NCBI GenBank assembly: GCA_942493045.1 | Contig: OW818665.1 | Span: 248,001 to 312,000 of the forward strand | Direction: 5' to 3' | Source: Teretinema sp942493045 | GTDB lineage: Bacteria > Spirochaetota > Spirochaetia > Treponematales > Treponemataceae | DNA: 64,000 bases | Shown here: piece by piece, positions 16,755-25,240 of the stretch | How the letters are laid out: every line of letters starts with the position of its first letter | Numbering within the stretch: position 1 is the stretch's first letter | Program-made: the position numbers and the translations under genes | The notes under the pieces: model-generated | Database searches by the model: none | What the model saw: only the letters and a program-made list of their open reading frames with translations | Told to the model about the DNA's origin: nothing

Positions 16755-18845
16755 ATGGCAAGCATTGATCTGCCCCGGAGCCCTAACGTTTTTCATCCCG
16801 AGAAGCCTAGCGCCGTCGGTTCGAGAAACTCACTGGCCCAGGATTTTCGTGACCAGCAAAAAGAAGTAAACCAGCTTCTCGAAGAAGAGGCCAACAAGGT
16901 TCTTCACCACATGAGCGCACGTCTGCCCAAGGAAGTCCTTGAGCGGCTCGATGTTATGGGTGGAGTCAAAGAAAAACTCTATAACTACTTCAACCAGAAC
17001 TACCAGAATATGTTCAACCGGTACATGGTTACCGCTGAAGATGAAATGGTAAAAAAGGTTCGCGGCTTTGTTGACCGCGAGGAAATGAAGGTTTTAAACC
17101 GCTATACTCCGAAAGAGATAGCTACCCTGCTCGATGAAGTCGGAGGAGCTGACAAGTTCAATACCGGCGAAATCGAAAAATCCATGGTTAACATGTACGG
17201 TCACCTTCAGGGCCACATCCAGCGCGGCGTGAACGACCTGGAAACCCTGACCAACTCTCTGCTTCGCCAGAAGTCCGACGTTGGCGCCTTCGTCCGCGGT
17301 GAAAACGCCTATTCTATAGTTAAGTGCGCTTTCAAGGATAATATCTACAAGCCGAAGACCGTTACCGACGTAAAGCTTTCCGTCAATATTCTTGATTCTG
17401 AACTGATCAGCCCGGTATTCCACTACCAGGCTACCGTTGAGTACCTCATCAAAGATCTCATTTCCAAGCACTACATGGACGAGATCGACAAGTATATCGA
17501 GAAGATGAAGGATGAGCGGATCGATCAGGGTCTCGAAGAACTGTCAGACGGCGAAATCATCTTTGCCCGCATCAACAAGGTAAGAGATTTTACCGGTGAC
17601 GATGTTGACAATCCGAAGAGCCGCCGCTATGACCTGATGGCTAAAGAGATGATGGACCGCATCAACAACCTGCGCGCCGAAATCGACCCTGCCACCTTCG
17701 ATCAGCTTAACATTCGCGAAAACATCAAGAAGATTATCGATATCGAGAATATCCGCAACCGCGGTTTCAACACCGCCATCAACTCTCTGACCTCGATCCT
17801 CGACACTTCCAAGATGGGTTATCAGTATATTGAAAACCTAAAAAATGCCCGTGAACTGATTCTGCGCGAGTATGATGATACCAATTACGCGGTTCTTCCC
17901 GACGAGCGCTATCAGATCCGCCTGCGTTACTACGACAACGCCCAGTTGAACGAAGAGCGCAAGGCCTATGAGGTTATGATCCGTTCATTCGAAACCGAGG
18001 TAGAGCATCTGTGGGACGTTCTGAATACCCGCTATGAGGATTCCAAGTTCCTGACCCGCATTACCGACTTCAATGACCTGGCCAAGATCTACAAGCGCAA
18101 GATCCGCAAGAACATCAAGGAAAAGAACGGTGATCCCCTGTACGAGGATATCGCGAAGGTATGGGATGAAGTTTCCTTCATCAAGACCGGCGAAACCGAA
18201 GTAGAGAAGATGAATCGCACCTTCCTGTTCGAGAAAGACAAGCTCCGCAAGAAACTGATCATTATGCGCGACAAGCTCCGGACTATGTACAACTACCAGT
18301 ACCCCATCGAGCGCCGCGTAATGGAAGAGCGCCTGTCCTTCCTCGAGACCGAATTTAACAAGTTCGACTACATCATCAACCCCTTCCACCTGCAGCCCGG
18401 ACTGCTGCTTGATCTGGACATTACCTCCATCAAGCGCAAGAAGGCCACTCTGGATGGTATGGCCAACGTATTGAACGAGTTCCTGCATGGAGTTTCCAAA
18501 GGATTCCAGGACGCCGCGTTCGCTTCGTTCAGCCGCCGCCGTTCAACTGTCCGCGCCGATATCGCCCAGACATTTGCCAACGACCAGGGTGATGATCCTG
18601 TCGCCAGCGCTCCCGCTCCGCGTTCCGCCTATCTTGATATGCTGAATGATGAATCTACCAGCGAGAATGTTCTTCCCGCGCCCAAAGCTACCAGAGCTGT
18701 GAAAGCCCCGGCACGCAAGGCTGCTCCCGCGAAGAAAGTCGCTGCTCCTGCCAAGAAAGCCAAGGCCGGTGTAGTAGATTCAGGAAAAGGTCGCCGTGGA
18801 AAGCCCGTTGCCGTTAAAGGCAGAAAAGGCATGAAGCAGATCTGA
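16755..18845 (+). CDS. cfpA: Cytoplasmic filament protein A
   Basis: 696 residues, close to the roughly 680 of treponemal CfpA. Forms the ribbon of cytoplasmic filaments that runs under the periplasmic flagella in treponemes and is needed for normal division. The sequence is almost wholly alpha-helical and charged (for example LEEEANKVLHHMSARLPKE, FLHGVSKGFQDAAFASFSRR), with no membrane segment. The last 60 residues are a Lys/Ala/Pro-rich tail (PARKAAPAKKVAAPAKK). A near-ideal ribosome-binding site (AAGGAGATAT) precedes the ATG. Codon use is strongly biased to C-ending codons, as in highly expressed genes. Confidence 0.95.
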   Translation: MASIDLPRSPNVFHPEKPSAVGSRNSLAQDFRDQQKEVNQLLEEEANKVLHHMSARLPKEVLERLDVMGGVKEKLYNYFNQNYQNMFNRYMVTAEDEMVKKVRGFVDREEMKVLNRYTPKEIATLLDEVGGADKFNTGEIEKSMVNMYGHLQGHIQRGVNDLETLTNSLLRQKSDVGAFVRGENAYSIVKCAFKDNIYKPKTVTDVKLSVNILDSELISPVFHYQATVEYLIKDLISKHYMDEIDKYIEKMKDERIDQGLEELSDGEIIFARINKVRDFTGDDVDNPKSRRYDLMAKEMMDRINNLRAEIDPATFDQLNIRENIKKIIDIENIRNRGFNTAINSLTSILDTSKMGYQYIENLKNARELILREYDDTNYAVLPDERYQIRLRYYDNAQLNEERKAYEVMIRSFETEVEHLWDVLNTRYEDSKFLTRITDFNDLAKIYKRKIRKNIKEKNGDPLYEDIAKVWDEVSFIKTGETEVEKMNRTFLFEKDKLRKKLIIMRDKLRTMYNYQYPIERRVMEERLSFLETEFNKFDYIINPFHLQPGLLLDLDITSIKRKKATLDGMANVLNEFLHGVSKGFQDAAFASFSRRRSTVRADIAQTFANDQGDDPVASAPAPRSAYLDMLNDESTSENVLPAPKATRAVKAPARKAAPAKKVAAPAKKAKAGVVDSGKGRRGKPVAVKGRKGMKQI

Positions 18846-18877
18846 AAATGAGTTTTGCCAAACGGCTATGAACATGA

Positions 18878-18919
18878 CCCCCAAAAGTTGCAGAAAATCA
18901 GCTTTTGGGGGTTTTTTTT
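18878..18919 (+). terminator. Strong intrinsic terminator after cfpA
   Basis: Perfect 10-bp stem (CCCCCAAAAG / CTTTTGGGGG), 14-nt loop, then eight T. It separates cfpA transcription from the next gene, which has its own ribosome-binding site and a -10-like TATACT at 18943-18948. Confidence 0.92.
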
Positions 18920-18973
18920 ATACCGGATAAAGTAAAATGGAGTATACTACATCTATCATGAAAGGAGGACGAG

Positions 18974-20044
18974 ATGGTGGAGCCGTCGAGTTTCTACAAC
19001 CGGTTGTCTAACCGTGAAGGTTTTAACGCATCAGTGAGACATATACAGAGCACGCTGGATTTACTGGATTCATGCGGTACCAAAAAAAATCTGGCAGACG
19101 AAATAAATGCTCTCCTGGAAGAAAAAGAAATTCTTTCAGAGTCCGTAAGCGCCGCGGCGAATATGCTGCTTGTCGAGAAATGGGGTTACCGGAACGTCTC
19201 CCGCAATATTGCTGACGTGCCCTCTGATCCTGCTGCTTTGGTAGCTGAAATAAGCAAGTGGAAAGCCCTTGATATTATTTTTGGTTATCATCACCCCGAT
19301 CTTGGTTTTATCGTAATCAATCCAAAAAATCCCGATTCTATTTCAATTCTCGGCGGACTGCGCCGTAACGAACTTTTAATCGTATATGCCGGAACGCCGG
19401 AAGATAAGAAAGTACCGGCTGAACTTTTAGATACGGTAATTGAACTTTGCTTCCGCCTGATCGAAAACCGTTCCTGCAAGGTTCCTCCCGCGCTCCGCAC
19501 CGGTCCTTTTGTCTTTGTCGCGCCAAAGCCGGTAAAATCTGCTGCCAAGAAAAAAGTTTCCGCGGCTCCGCGTAATTCCGGGGCGAAGAAAGCTCAGAGC
19601 GAGGTAAATGCTCATGGCGTAAAAGTTAAGCCCGTGGTTGCGACATCAACCGGTTATTCTTATTCAGCCGGTCAGGAGGCAGTTTCCGCGCAATCGACTG
19701 CGGCGCCCGGGCGCGCGCGGATGTCTTCGCTGGTTTCTGTCTCGGTTACCAACGAGTTGTTCCATAACGGAAATGTAGAAGCCTGGAAAAGAATAATTCG
19801 GAGTTTCAACGCGAAATATCCTGATCTTCAAGTTAACGTATATTACGACGGTGAGCGGATTGTGGACATTAATACCCTATTCAAGTGGGGTAAGGTGAAG
19901 CATGGCAGTGTCATACAATTCTCGGTCAGTGGAGATAATATTCAAGATTTGGCAAAATTATCCCGATATTTCCGTCAGGGAGCCAGTCCCTCTTTTGAGG
20001 CCTTTTTGCATGGATCACCCGATACGGTGATGAACCTTTTCTAG
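18974..20044 (+). CDS. Conserved protein with degenerate HPr-like C-terminal domain (TP0747-like slot)
   Basis: 356 residues, no signal peptide. Residues about 1-185 are a mixed alpha/beta domain I do not recognise; residues about 190-245 are a Lys/Ala-rich linker (APKPVKSAAKKKVSAAP). From about 250 the pattern follows HPr of the phosphotransferase system: SVSVTNELFH (HPr: VTxxNxxGLH), INTLFKWGKVKHGS (HPr: SLFKLxTLGLxxG) and FSVSGDNIQDLAKLSRYF. His264 falls at the phosphorylated His15, but the following Arg-Pro is absent. The next gene encodes an enzyme I-like protein, which makes an HPr reading attractive. AAAGGAGG precedes the ATG. Confidence 0.75.
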   Translation: MVEPSSFYNRLSNREGFNASVRHIQSTLDLLDSCGTKKNLADEINALLEEKEILSESVSAAANMLLVEKWGYRNVSRNIADVPSDPAALVAEISKWKALDIIFGYHHPDLGFIVINPKNPDSISILGGLRRNELLIVYAGTPEDKKVPAELLDTVIELCFRLIENRSCKVPPALRTGPFVFVAPKPVKSAAKKKVSAAPRNSGAKKAQSEVNAHGVKVKPVVATSTGYSYSAGQEAVSAQSTAAPGRARMSSLVSVSVTNELFHNGNVEAWKRIIRSFNAKYPDLQVNVYYDGERIVDINTLFKWGKVKHGSVIQFSVSGDNIQDLAKLSRYFRQGASPSFEAFLHGSPDTVMNLF

Positions 20045-20054
20045 GAGCCTATTC

Positions 20055-23000
20055 ATGAATATCAAGAATTCCATACATTTTTTCAGTCAGAAAGAGACCG
20101 TCGGAAAAAAGGTCGATAAAAAATTACTTGGTATACGCGGACGCCAGGCAAATGAGTTCGCGGAACTGGCGCTTCCTATTTTACCGGGAATAATAATCGA
20201 TTCAAACGCGGCTCCGGCACTGCAAGATGTAGATATCGCCCGCGAGATTCAGCCATATCTGGTAAAGTGCAATGGAATAGTCGGTAAGTCTTTCGGAGAC
20301 GCTGAAAATCCGCTGCTGCTCAAGCTGGTTATTTCTCCGAATCTAGCTATCGCGAATTATCCGACACTTCATAATTTCGGGTTGACCCGTCAAACCATTA
20401 AGGGTTTTGAAAATTGGGTCGGCGAGCATTTTGCGGCTCATGAAGTGCTTTTTCTACTGAAAGGAATGTTGGCCATTCAGAAGAAAATCGCTGAACTCGA
20501 GGAGGATGACAAAGCGCTCTCTCTCCTTTCCCGTTCTATCGCGGGTGTCGCCGAAGCCCTCTCTCAACCGGTAGTGAAACTATCCGGACTGCAGATCATG
20601 GATAAATTTGCCTCGTCATTGCCGGAAGGTTTTTTTGATACCGCTTCTTCCCAGCTGGTTATATCGCTTGGTCAGATCAGTAAACTGCTGGGCTTGGACG
20701 ATCAGAATGACGCGGATACCGCGATTATGATTCAACCGATGGTGTATGGAAATTACGGAAAAGGTTCCTGCTCCGGAGCTTTTTTCAGCCGCAATATAGT
20801 TTCGGGTGAGAAAAAGCTACAGGGCAATTTCTTTGAGGAGAAATTCGATGATATCAACTCCCCGGGAAAGGATATCAACGGTATAGCTCCGGAATTTTTG
20901 AAGCAATTGCAAAAAATCGCCTGGCTTCTTGAGGACGATAGTAAGGATATCCGTCAGATCCGCTTTACGATTGAGAAACAACGGCTTTGGCTCATCGAGC
21001 AAAAGGGCGTTGAGGCTAAGAGTACTGTTGCTTTAATACATCTGTTGCTTGATCTGAATAAACGCAAAGTTGTGGACGACGCCTATGTGGTTAAAACCGT
21101 CAAGCCGGGTTTACTCAATGAGATACTGCATCCTGTGATTGATATGTCCAGTATAAAAGAATTGAGAAAGACTGTCGGTGGCATACCCGGAGCCCCGGGC
21201 GCTGCTGTGGGCCGGGTGTACTTTACCGCGGACAGCCTGATCGACGCCCAACGGGTTTCGCGTCAGAAGGGTGAGGATACCCGTTGTATCCTCTGTATGC
21301 CGGCTACGTATGCAGGCGACGTAAAGGCCATAGAGGTGGCCACGGGCGTACTGTCAAACGAAGGCGGCTATTCGGCCCATGCCTCCGTTGTCGCCCGGCA
21401 GTATGGCAAGATTTCCCTGGTGCGTCAGGATATGATAATCCGAGGAAATAAAGCGCTGCTCGGCGGGATAACGATAAATGAAGGTGATTATATCACCCTG
21501 AATGTTCCCTATTATGGTGATTCCACAATTTATATCGGAGCCGCCAAACTGATTGAGCCTGATCCTGAAACCTCCGGTTTGCTTGACTTTATCAAGCTGT
21601 CCAGAAGTTTTGTCACAAAGTTCCACGTTCGCGCTAATGCTGACAGTCCGCGTGACGCTGAACTGGCCGTGCGTTTCGGAGCGGACGGCATCGGTCTGTG
21701 CCGCACCGAGCACATGTTCTTTCATGAGAAGCGGATCAATGTATTCCGTGAAATGATTCTTTCCAATGATTTGCCTACCCGTTTAAAAGTATTGAAGAAA
21801 CTGCAAAAAATGCAAGCCGATGATTTTTATGGAATCTTTAAGGCTATGGCCGGACGCGAAGTAACAATTCGGTTGCTGGATGCTCCCTTGCATGAGTTTT
21901 TACCGCATAACCAGGCAGAATTTGACGCCTTCCTTGCCTACCTGACAAATGTCGGCGGATCGAAGGTGCCGAAAGCTTATCTGCAGGAACGCATCAATGC
22001 CCTCGCTGAGTTTAATCCGATGCTTGGACATCGTGGCTGCCGAATTGCCATATCTTATCCGGAAATTTATGAAATGCAGGTGCGGGCCATTTTTGAAGCG
22101 GCTTACAAGCTGAAAAAAGAAAAGATCGTGGTTCATCCCGAAATCATGATACCTATCGTAATGAATTCACGGGAACTGAAACAGATTGTCTATGGTAAAA
22201 AGATTGAAGGACATACCTATCAGGGACTTGTCAGTATTGAAGAGTCGGTGCGGGATTCTCTGGGAGTTCAACCGATTGAATACAAGGTTGGGACAATGAT
22301 AGAATTGCCGGCGGCGGCTCTTGCCGCGGGCGAGATTGCCCGTTACGCGCAATTTTTCTCTTTTGGAACCAATGACCTGACTCAAACGACACTGGGTTTA
22401 TCCCGGGATGACTTTAATTCGTTTATGCCGGATTATACGATGTATGATCTCATTGACGGAAATCCCTTTGCGATTCTGGATCCCCGGGTGCGTGAACTTA
22501 TTGATCTGGCCGTGCAGCGCGGCAAGGCTTCCCGGCCAGATCTGGTAAAAGGTCTTTGTGGCGAGCATGGTGCCCGCCCGGAAAATATTCGCTTTTGTAT
22601 GGAGGCTGGTCTCGACTATGTCTCCTGCTCTTCGTATTCAGTTCCGATTGCCTTATTGTCAATCGCGCAAATTGAGATCGAAAACGCCGAAAAGGAAGGA
22701 CGTAAACCGATGCAAAACTTTGATTCAGGATCTGCACCCAAGAAGGCTGCCGCAGCTAAAAAACCTGCCGCAGAAAAGAAAGCCGCTGTAGCCAAGAAAC
22801 CGGCTGCTGCCAAGAAACCGGCTGCCGCCGCCAAGAAGCCAGCTGCCAAGAAACCGGCAGCAGAAAAAAAGGCCGCCGTCGCCAAGAAGCCAGCTGCTGC
22901 GAAAAAGCCCGCCGCTGCCGCCAAGAAGCCAGCCGCTGCTAAAAAGCCTGCCGCTGCCGCCAAGAAGCCAGTTGCTGCTAAAAAACCCGCTGCAGAGAAA

Positions 23001-23243
23001 AAAGCCGCTGTTGCCAAGAAGCCGGCTGCTGCTAAAAAGCCCGCCGCTGCCGCCAAGAAGCCAGCTGCTGCTAAAAAGCCCGCCGCTGCCGCCAAGAAGC
23101 CAGCTGCTGCTAAAAAGCCCGCCGCTGCCGCCAAGAAGCCAGCCGCTGCTAAAAAGCCCGCTGCCGCCAAGAAACCAGCTGCCGCTAAGAAACCGGCCGC
23201 CGCGGTAACCAAGTCAGCTTTAGACGTGACCAAGAACAAATAA
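20055..23243 (+). CDS. PPDK-derived PEP-utilising protein lacking the ATP site, with long Lys/Ala/Pro tail
   Basis: 1062 residues; pyruvate phosphate dikinase is about 880. The N-terminal ATP-grasp region aligns but key residues are gone: GGKG is GIRG, SVRSG is KLVIS, MPGMMDT is lost and QTR is EQK. The phosphohistidine domain is intact (GGYSAHASVVAR, His442), and so is the PEP domain: VRANADSP, LCRTEHMFF, VTIRLLDAPLHEF, GTMIELP, SFGTNDLTQ, LCGEHGA and the catalytic Cys of DYVSCSSYSVPIA. It should therefore accept phosphate from PEP on His442 but not exchange with ATP, like PTS enzyme I. Residues about 893-1055 are AAAKKP repeats. AGGAG lies 7 nt before the ATG, 10 nt after the HPr-like gene. 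Confidence 0.88.
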   Translation: MNIKNSIHFFSQKETVGKKVDKKLLGIRGRQANEFAELALPILPGIIIDSNAAPALQDVDIAREIQPYLVKCNGIVGKSFGDAENPLLLKLVISPNLAIANYPTLHNFGLTRQTIKGFENWVGEHFAAHEVLFLLKGMLAIQKKIAELEEDDKALSLLSRSIAGVAEALSQPVVKLSGLQIMDKFASSLPEGFFDTASSQLVISLGQISKLLGLDDQNDADTAIMIQPMVYGNYGKGSCSGAFFSRNIVSGEKKLQGNFFEEKFDDINSPGKDINGIAPEFLKQLQKIAWLLEDDSKDIRQIRFTIEKQRLWLIEQKGVEAKSTVALIHLLLDLNKRKVVDDAYVVKTVKPGLLNEILHPVIDMSSIKELRKTVGGIPGAPGAAVGRVYFTADSLIDAQRVSRQKGEDTRCILCMPATYAGDVKAIEVATGVLSNEGGYSAHASVVARQYGKISLVRQDMIIRGNKALLGGITINEGDYITLNVPYYGDSTIYIGAAKLIEPDPETSGLLDFIKLSRSFVTKFHVRANADSPRDAELAVRFGADGIGLCRTEHMFFHEKRINVFREMILSNDLPTRLKVLKKLQKMQADDFYGIFKAMAGREVTIRLLDAPLHEFLPHNQAEFDAFLAYLTNVGGSKVPKAYLQERINALAEFNPMLGHRGCRIAISYPEIYEMQVRAIFEAAYKLKKEKIVVHPEIMIPIVMNSRELKQIVYGKKIEGHTYQGLVSIEESVRDSLGVQPIEYKVGTMIELPAAALAAGEIARYAQFFSFGTNDLTQTTLGLSRDDFNSFMPDYTMYDLIDGNPFAILDPRVRELIDLAVQRGKASRPDLVKGLCGEHGARPENIRFCMEAGLDYVSCSSYSVPIALLSIAQIEIENAEKEGRKPMQNFDSGSAPKKAAAAKKPAAEKKAAVAKKPAAAKKPAAAAKKPAAKKPAAEKKAAVAKKPAAAKKPAAAAKKPAAAKKPAAAAKKPVAAKKPAAEKKAAVAKKPAAAKKPAAAAKKPAAAKKPAAAAKKPAAAKKPAAAAKKPAAAKKPAAAKKPAAAKKPAAAVTKSALDVTKNK
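22738..23204 (+). repeat. Tandem repeat encoding the Ala-Lys-Lys-Pro tail
   Basis: In-frame repeats of a 24-39 bp unit built on GCCAAGAAGCC and GCTAAAAAGCC blocks, giving AKKPAAA-type peptide units. The 39-bp version (13 residues) repeats almost identically between about 22900 and 23160. Such arrays change length by slippage, and the tail resembles eukaryotic histone H1 or bacterial nucleoid-protein tails. The long open frame on the opposite strand is only the shadow of this repeat. Confidence 0.85.
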
Positions 23244-23263
23244 ATTTCTCTTTGCTAAGGGGT

Positions 23264-23293
23264 GGGTTCGGCTGACTCAGGTTTGCCGAACCC
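23264..23293 (+). terminator. Probable terminator
   Basis: Perfect 9-bp stem (GGGTTCGGC / GCCGAACCC) with a 12-nt loop, 20 nt after the PPDK-like gene. The following T-rich stretch is interrupted (GCTCTGCTTTTA), so efficiency may be moderate. Confidence 0.6.
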
Positions 23294-23314
23294 GCTCTGC
23301 TTTTACTTCCTTTG

Positions 23315-23343
23315 TTGACAAATTCGCCGTCATTCTCTACTAT
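23315..23343 (+). promoter_or_regulatory. alaS promoter, start point 3 nt before the ATG
   Basis: -35 TTGACA (perfect), 17-nt spacer, -10 TACTAT. The predicted transcription start is about 23350, with the alaS ATG at 23353. No Shine-Dalgarno sequence precedes the ATG. Confidence 0.7.
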
Positions 23344-23352
23344 GGTACAATT

Positions 23353-25140
23353 ATGACAGCCAATGAATTACGAACCAAATACATAGAATTTTTTAAAAGC
23401 AAAGGCCATGCTGAAATTTCCGGCCGCTCCCTTATTCCCGAAAACGATCCAACTGTCTTATTCACTACCGCCGGAATGCATCCGCTGGTTCCGTATTTGC
23501 TGGGCGAAAAACACCCGGCCGGTACTCGGTTGACTGATTTCCAGAAATGCATCCGTACCGGTGATATAGACGCGGTTGGTGATGCCAGCCATTTGACTTT
23601 CTTTGAAATGCTTGGGAACTGGTCTCTGGGTGATTATTTCAAACAGGAAGCCATCCAATTCAGTTTTGAGTTTCTAACCAGTCCGAAGTATCTTGCAATT
23701 CCTCTTGAGCGCCTTTCGGTGACAGTCTTTGCCGGGGATGAAGACGTTCCCCGGGATGACGAGTCAGCCGATAAGTGGCATTCCCTCGGTATTCCCCGGG
23801 AGCGTATTCATTTTCTTCCCCGTGAAGATAATTGGTGGGGACCGGCTGGTGAGACTGGCCCGTGCGGACCGGATACGGAGATGTTCATTGATACCGGGAA
23901 AACAGCCTGCTCTGCGGACTGTCGGCCGGGTTGCCGGTGCGGGAAATATATTGAAATCTGGAATGATGTATTCATGCAATACAACAAACAGAAGGACGGA
24001 ACTTACCAGAAAATGGCCCGTACCTGCGTCGATACCGGAATGGGTATCGAGAGAACCGTTGCCATGCTGCAGGGTAAAAAATCGGTATATGAAACAGAGG
24101 TTTTTCAACCCCTGATCGCCAGTGTGGAAGAGCTGACCGGAAAGGCCTATGGCGCTGATCCGGCGCAGGATATCTCTGTAAGAATCATATGCGATCACTC
24201 CCGGGCCGCGACCTTTATCCTCGGCGATCCCAAGGGCGTAACACCGTCAAATGTCGGCGCCGGCTATGTTTTACGGCGTTTAATTCGCCGCGCGTTACGT
24301 CATGGCCGCAAACTCGGTATTGACGGCTCCTTTTTGTCCGTTCCGGCGGCTGTTGTTATTGGCATGTACAAAGAGGCTTATCCGGAACTGGGAGAAAAGT
24401 CGGATTTTATTCTGAATGAGTTGCGTTCGGAAGAACAGAAATTTATTGAAACGCTGAAGAAGGGTGAAGCGGAATTCGAGAAAATGGTTCCGAATCTGCT
24501 GAAGAATCCCCAAAAAACCATGTCCGGCAGGCTGGCCTTCAAGCTTTATGATACCTATGGGTTTCCAATTGAACTGACTGAAGAATTGGCGGCTGAAAAC
24601 GGTTTGACCGTAGACCGCGCCGAATTTGACGCGGCTTTTCTCAAACACCAGGAGCTTTCCCGCTCAGGCAGCGAACAGGCTTTCAAGGGCGGTTTGGCCG
24701 ATCATTCTGAGAAGACTACCGCTTACCACACGGCAACACATTTACTCCAAAAGGCCCTCAAGATGGTTTTGGGCGAGCATGTAGCCCAAAAGGGATCTAA
24801 CATCACCGCTGAGCGCATGCGCTTTGATTTTTCTCATCCCGAGCCGATGACGCCCGCGCAGATAGCTGAAGTTGAGCGCATTGTTAATGAACAGATATCC
24901 GCGGATCTGGCGGTCACCATGGAAATGATGAGCCTGGATCAGGCGAAGGCTTCCGGAGCTATGGCCCTGTTCGGCGAGAAATACGAGAGTACGGTGAAGG
25001 TTTATACAATTGGAGCTTTTTCCAAAGAAGTCTGCGGCGGCCCGCATGTCGAGCGCACCGGAAAAATGGGAATATTTAAAATTCAAAAGGAACAGTCCTC
25101 TTCTGCCGGTGTGCGGCGTATCAGGGCTGTTCTAGAGTAG
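23353..25140 (+). CDS. alaS: Alanine--tRNA ligase, short spirochaetal form
   Basis: 595 residues; most bacterial enzymes are about 870. Charges tRNA-Ala. The class II core is complete: TTAGMHPLVPYLLG (motif 1 region), HLTFFEMLGNWSLGDYFK, ARTCVDTGMGIERT (motif 3). A compact editing domain follows with HTATHLL and CGGPH, the zinc residues that hydrolyse Ser- or Gly-tRNA-Ala. The C-terminal oligomerisation domain (DHHA1/C-Ala) is absent. Spirochaetal enzymes such as that of Borrelia have the same short form, so this is natural, not a truncation. An in-frame stop ends the gene at a GIFKIQKEQSSSAGVRRIRA end. Confidence 0.96.
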   Translation: MTANELRTKYIEFFKSKGHAEISGRSLIPENDPTVLFTTAGMHPLVPYLLGEKHPAGTRLTDFQKCIRTGDIDAVGDASHLTFFEMLGNWSLGDYFKQEAIQFSFEFLTSPKYLAIPLERLSVTVFAGDEDVPRDDESADKWHSLGIPRERIHFLPREDNWWGPAGETGPCGPDTEMFIDTGKTACSADCRPGCRCGKYIEIWNDVFMQYNKQKDGTYQKMARTCVDTGMGIERTVAMLQGKKSVYETEVFQPLIASVEELTGKAYGADPAQDISVRIICDHSRAATFILGDPKGVTPSNVGAGYVLRRLIRRALRHGRKLGIDGSFLSVPAAVVIGMYKEAYPELGEKSDFILNELRSEEQKFIETLKKGEAEFEKMVPNLLKNPQKTMSGRLAFKLYDTYGFPIELTEELAAENGLTVDRAEFDAAFLKHQELSRSGSEQAFKGGLADHSEKTTAYHTATHLLQKALKMVLGEHVAQKGSNITAERMRFDFSHPEPMTPAQIAEVERIVNEQISADLAVTMEMMSLDQAKASGAMALFGEKYESTVKVYTIGAFSKEVCGGPHVERTGKMGIFKIQKEQSSSAGVRRIRAVLE

Positions 25141-25240
25141 TACGATCGCTCCTGTAGCTGAGTGTATTTAGCCGTAACCACTTTTAGGTACGGCTGTTGT
25201 AATGTGTGTCAACAACTTTATTGGTCAAAGAAGGTGCTAG

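Noticed and set aside
18958..19011. Tiny frame starting at ATG 18958 before the HPr-like gene
   Set aside because: 17 codons, overlaps the ribosome-binding site and start of the real gene, and has no composition typical of a leader peptide.
22616..23239. Open frame of 207 codons on the minus strand with repeated AAGFLAAAGF
   Set aside because: It is the antisense of the AKKP repeat in the PPDK-like gene. Low-complexity repeats keep several frames open, and it has no ribosome-binding site or separate promoter.
25165..25200. AGCCGTA / TACGGCT hairpin after alaS as a terminator
   Set aside because: 7-bp stem without a following T-run; role unclear.
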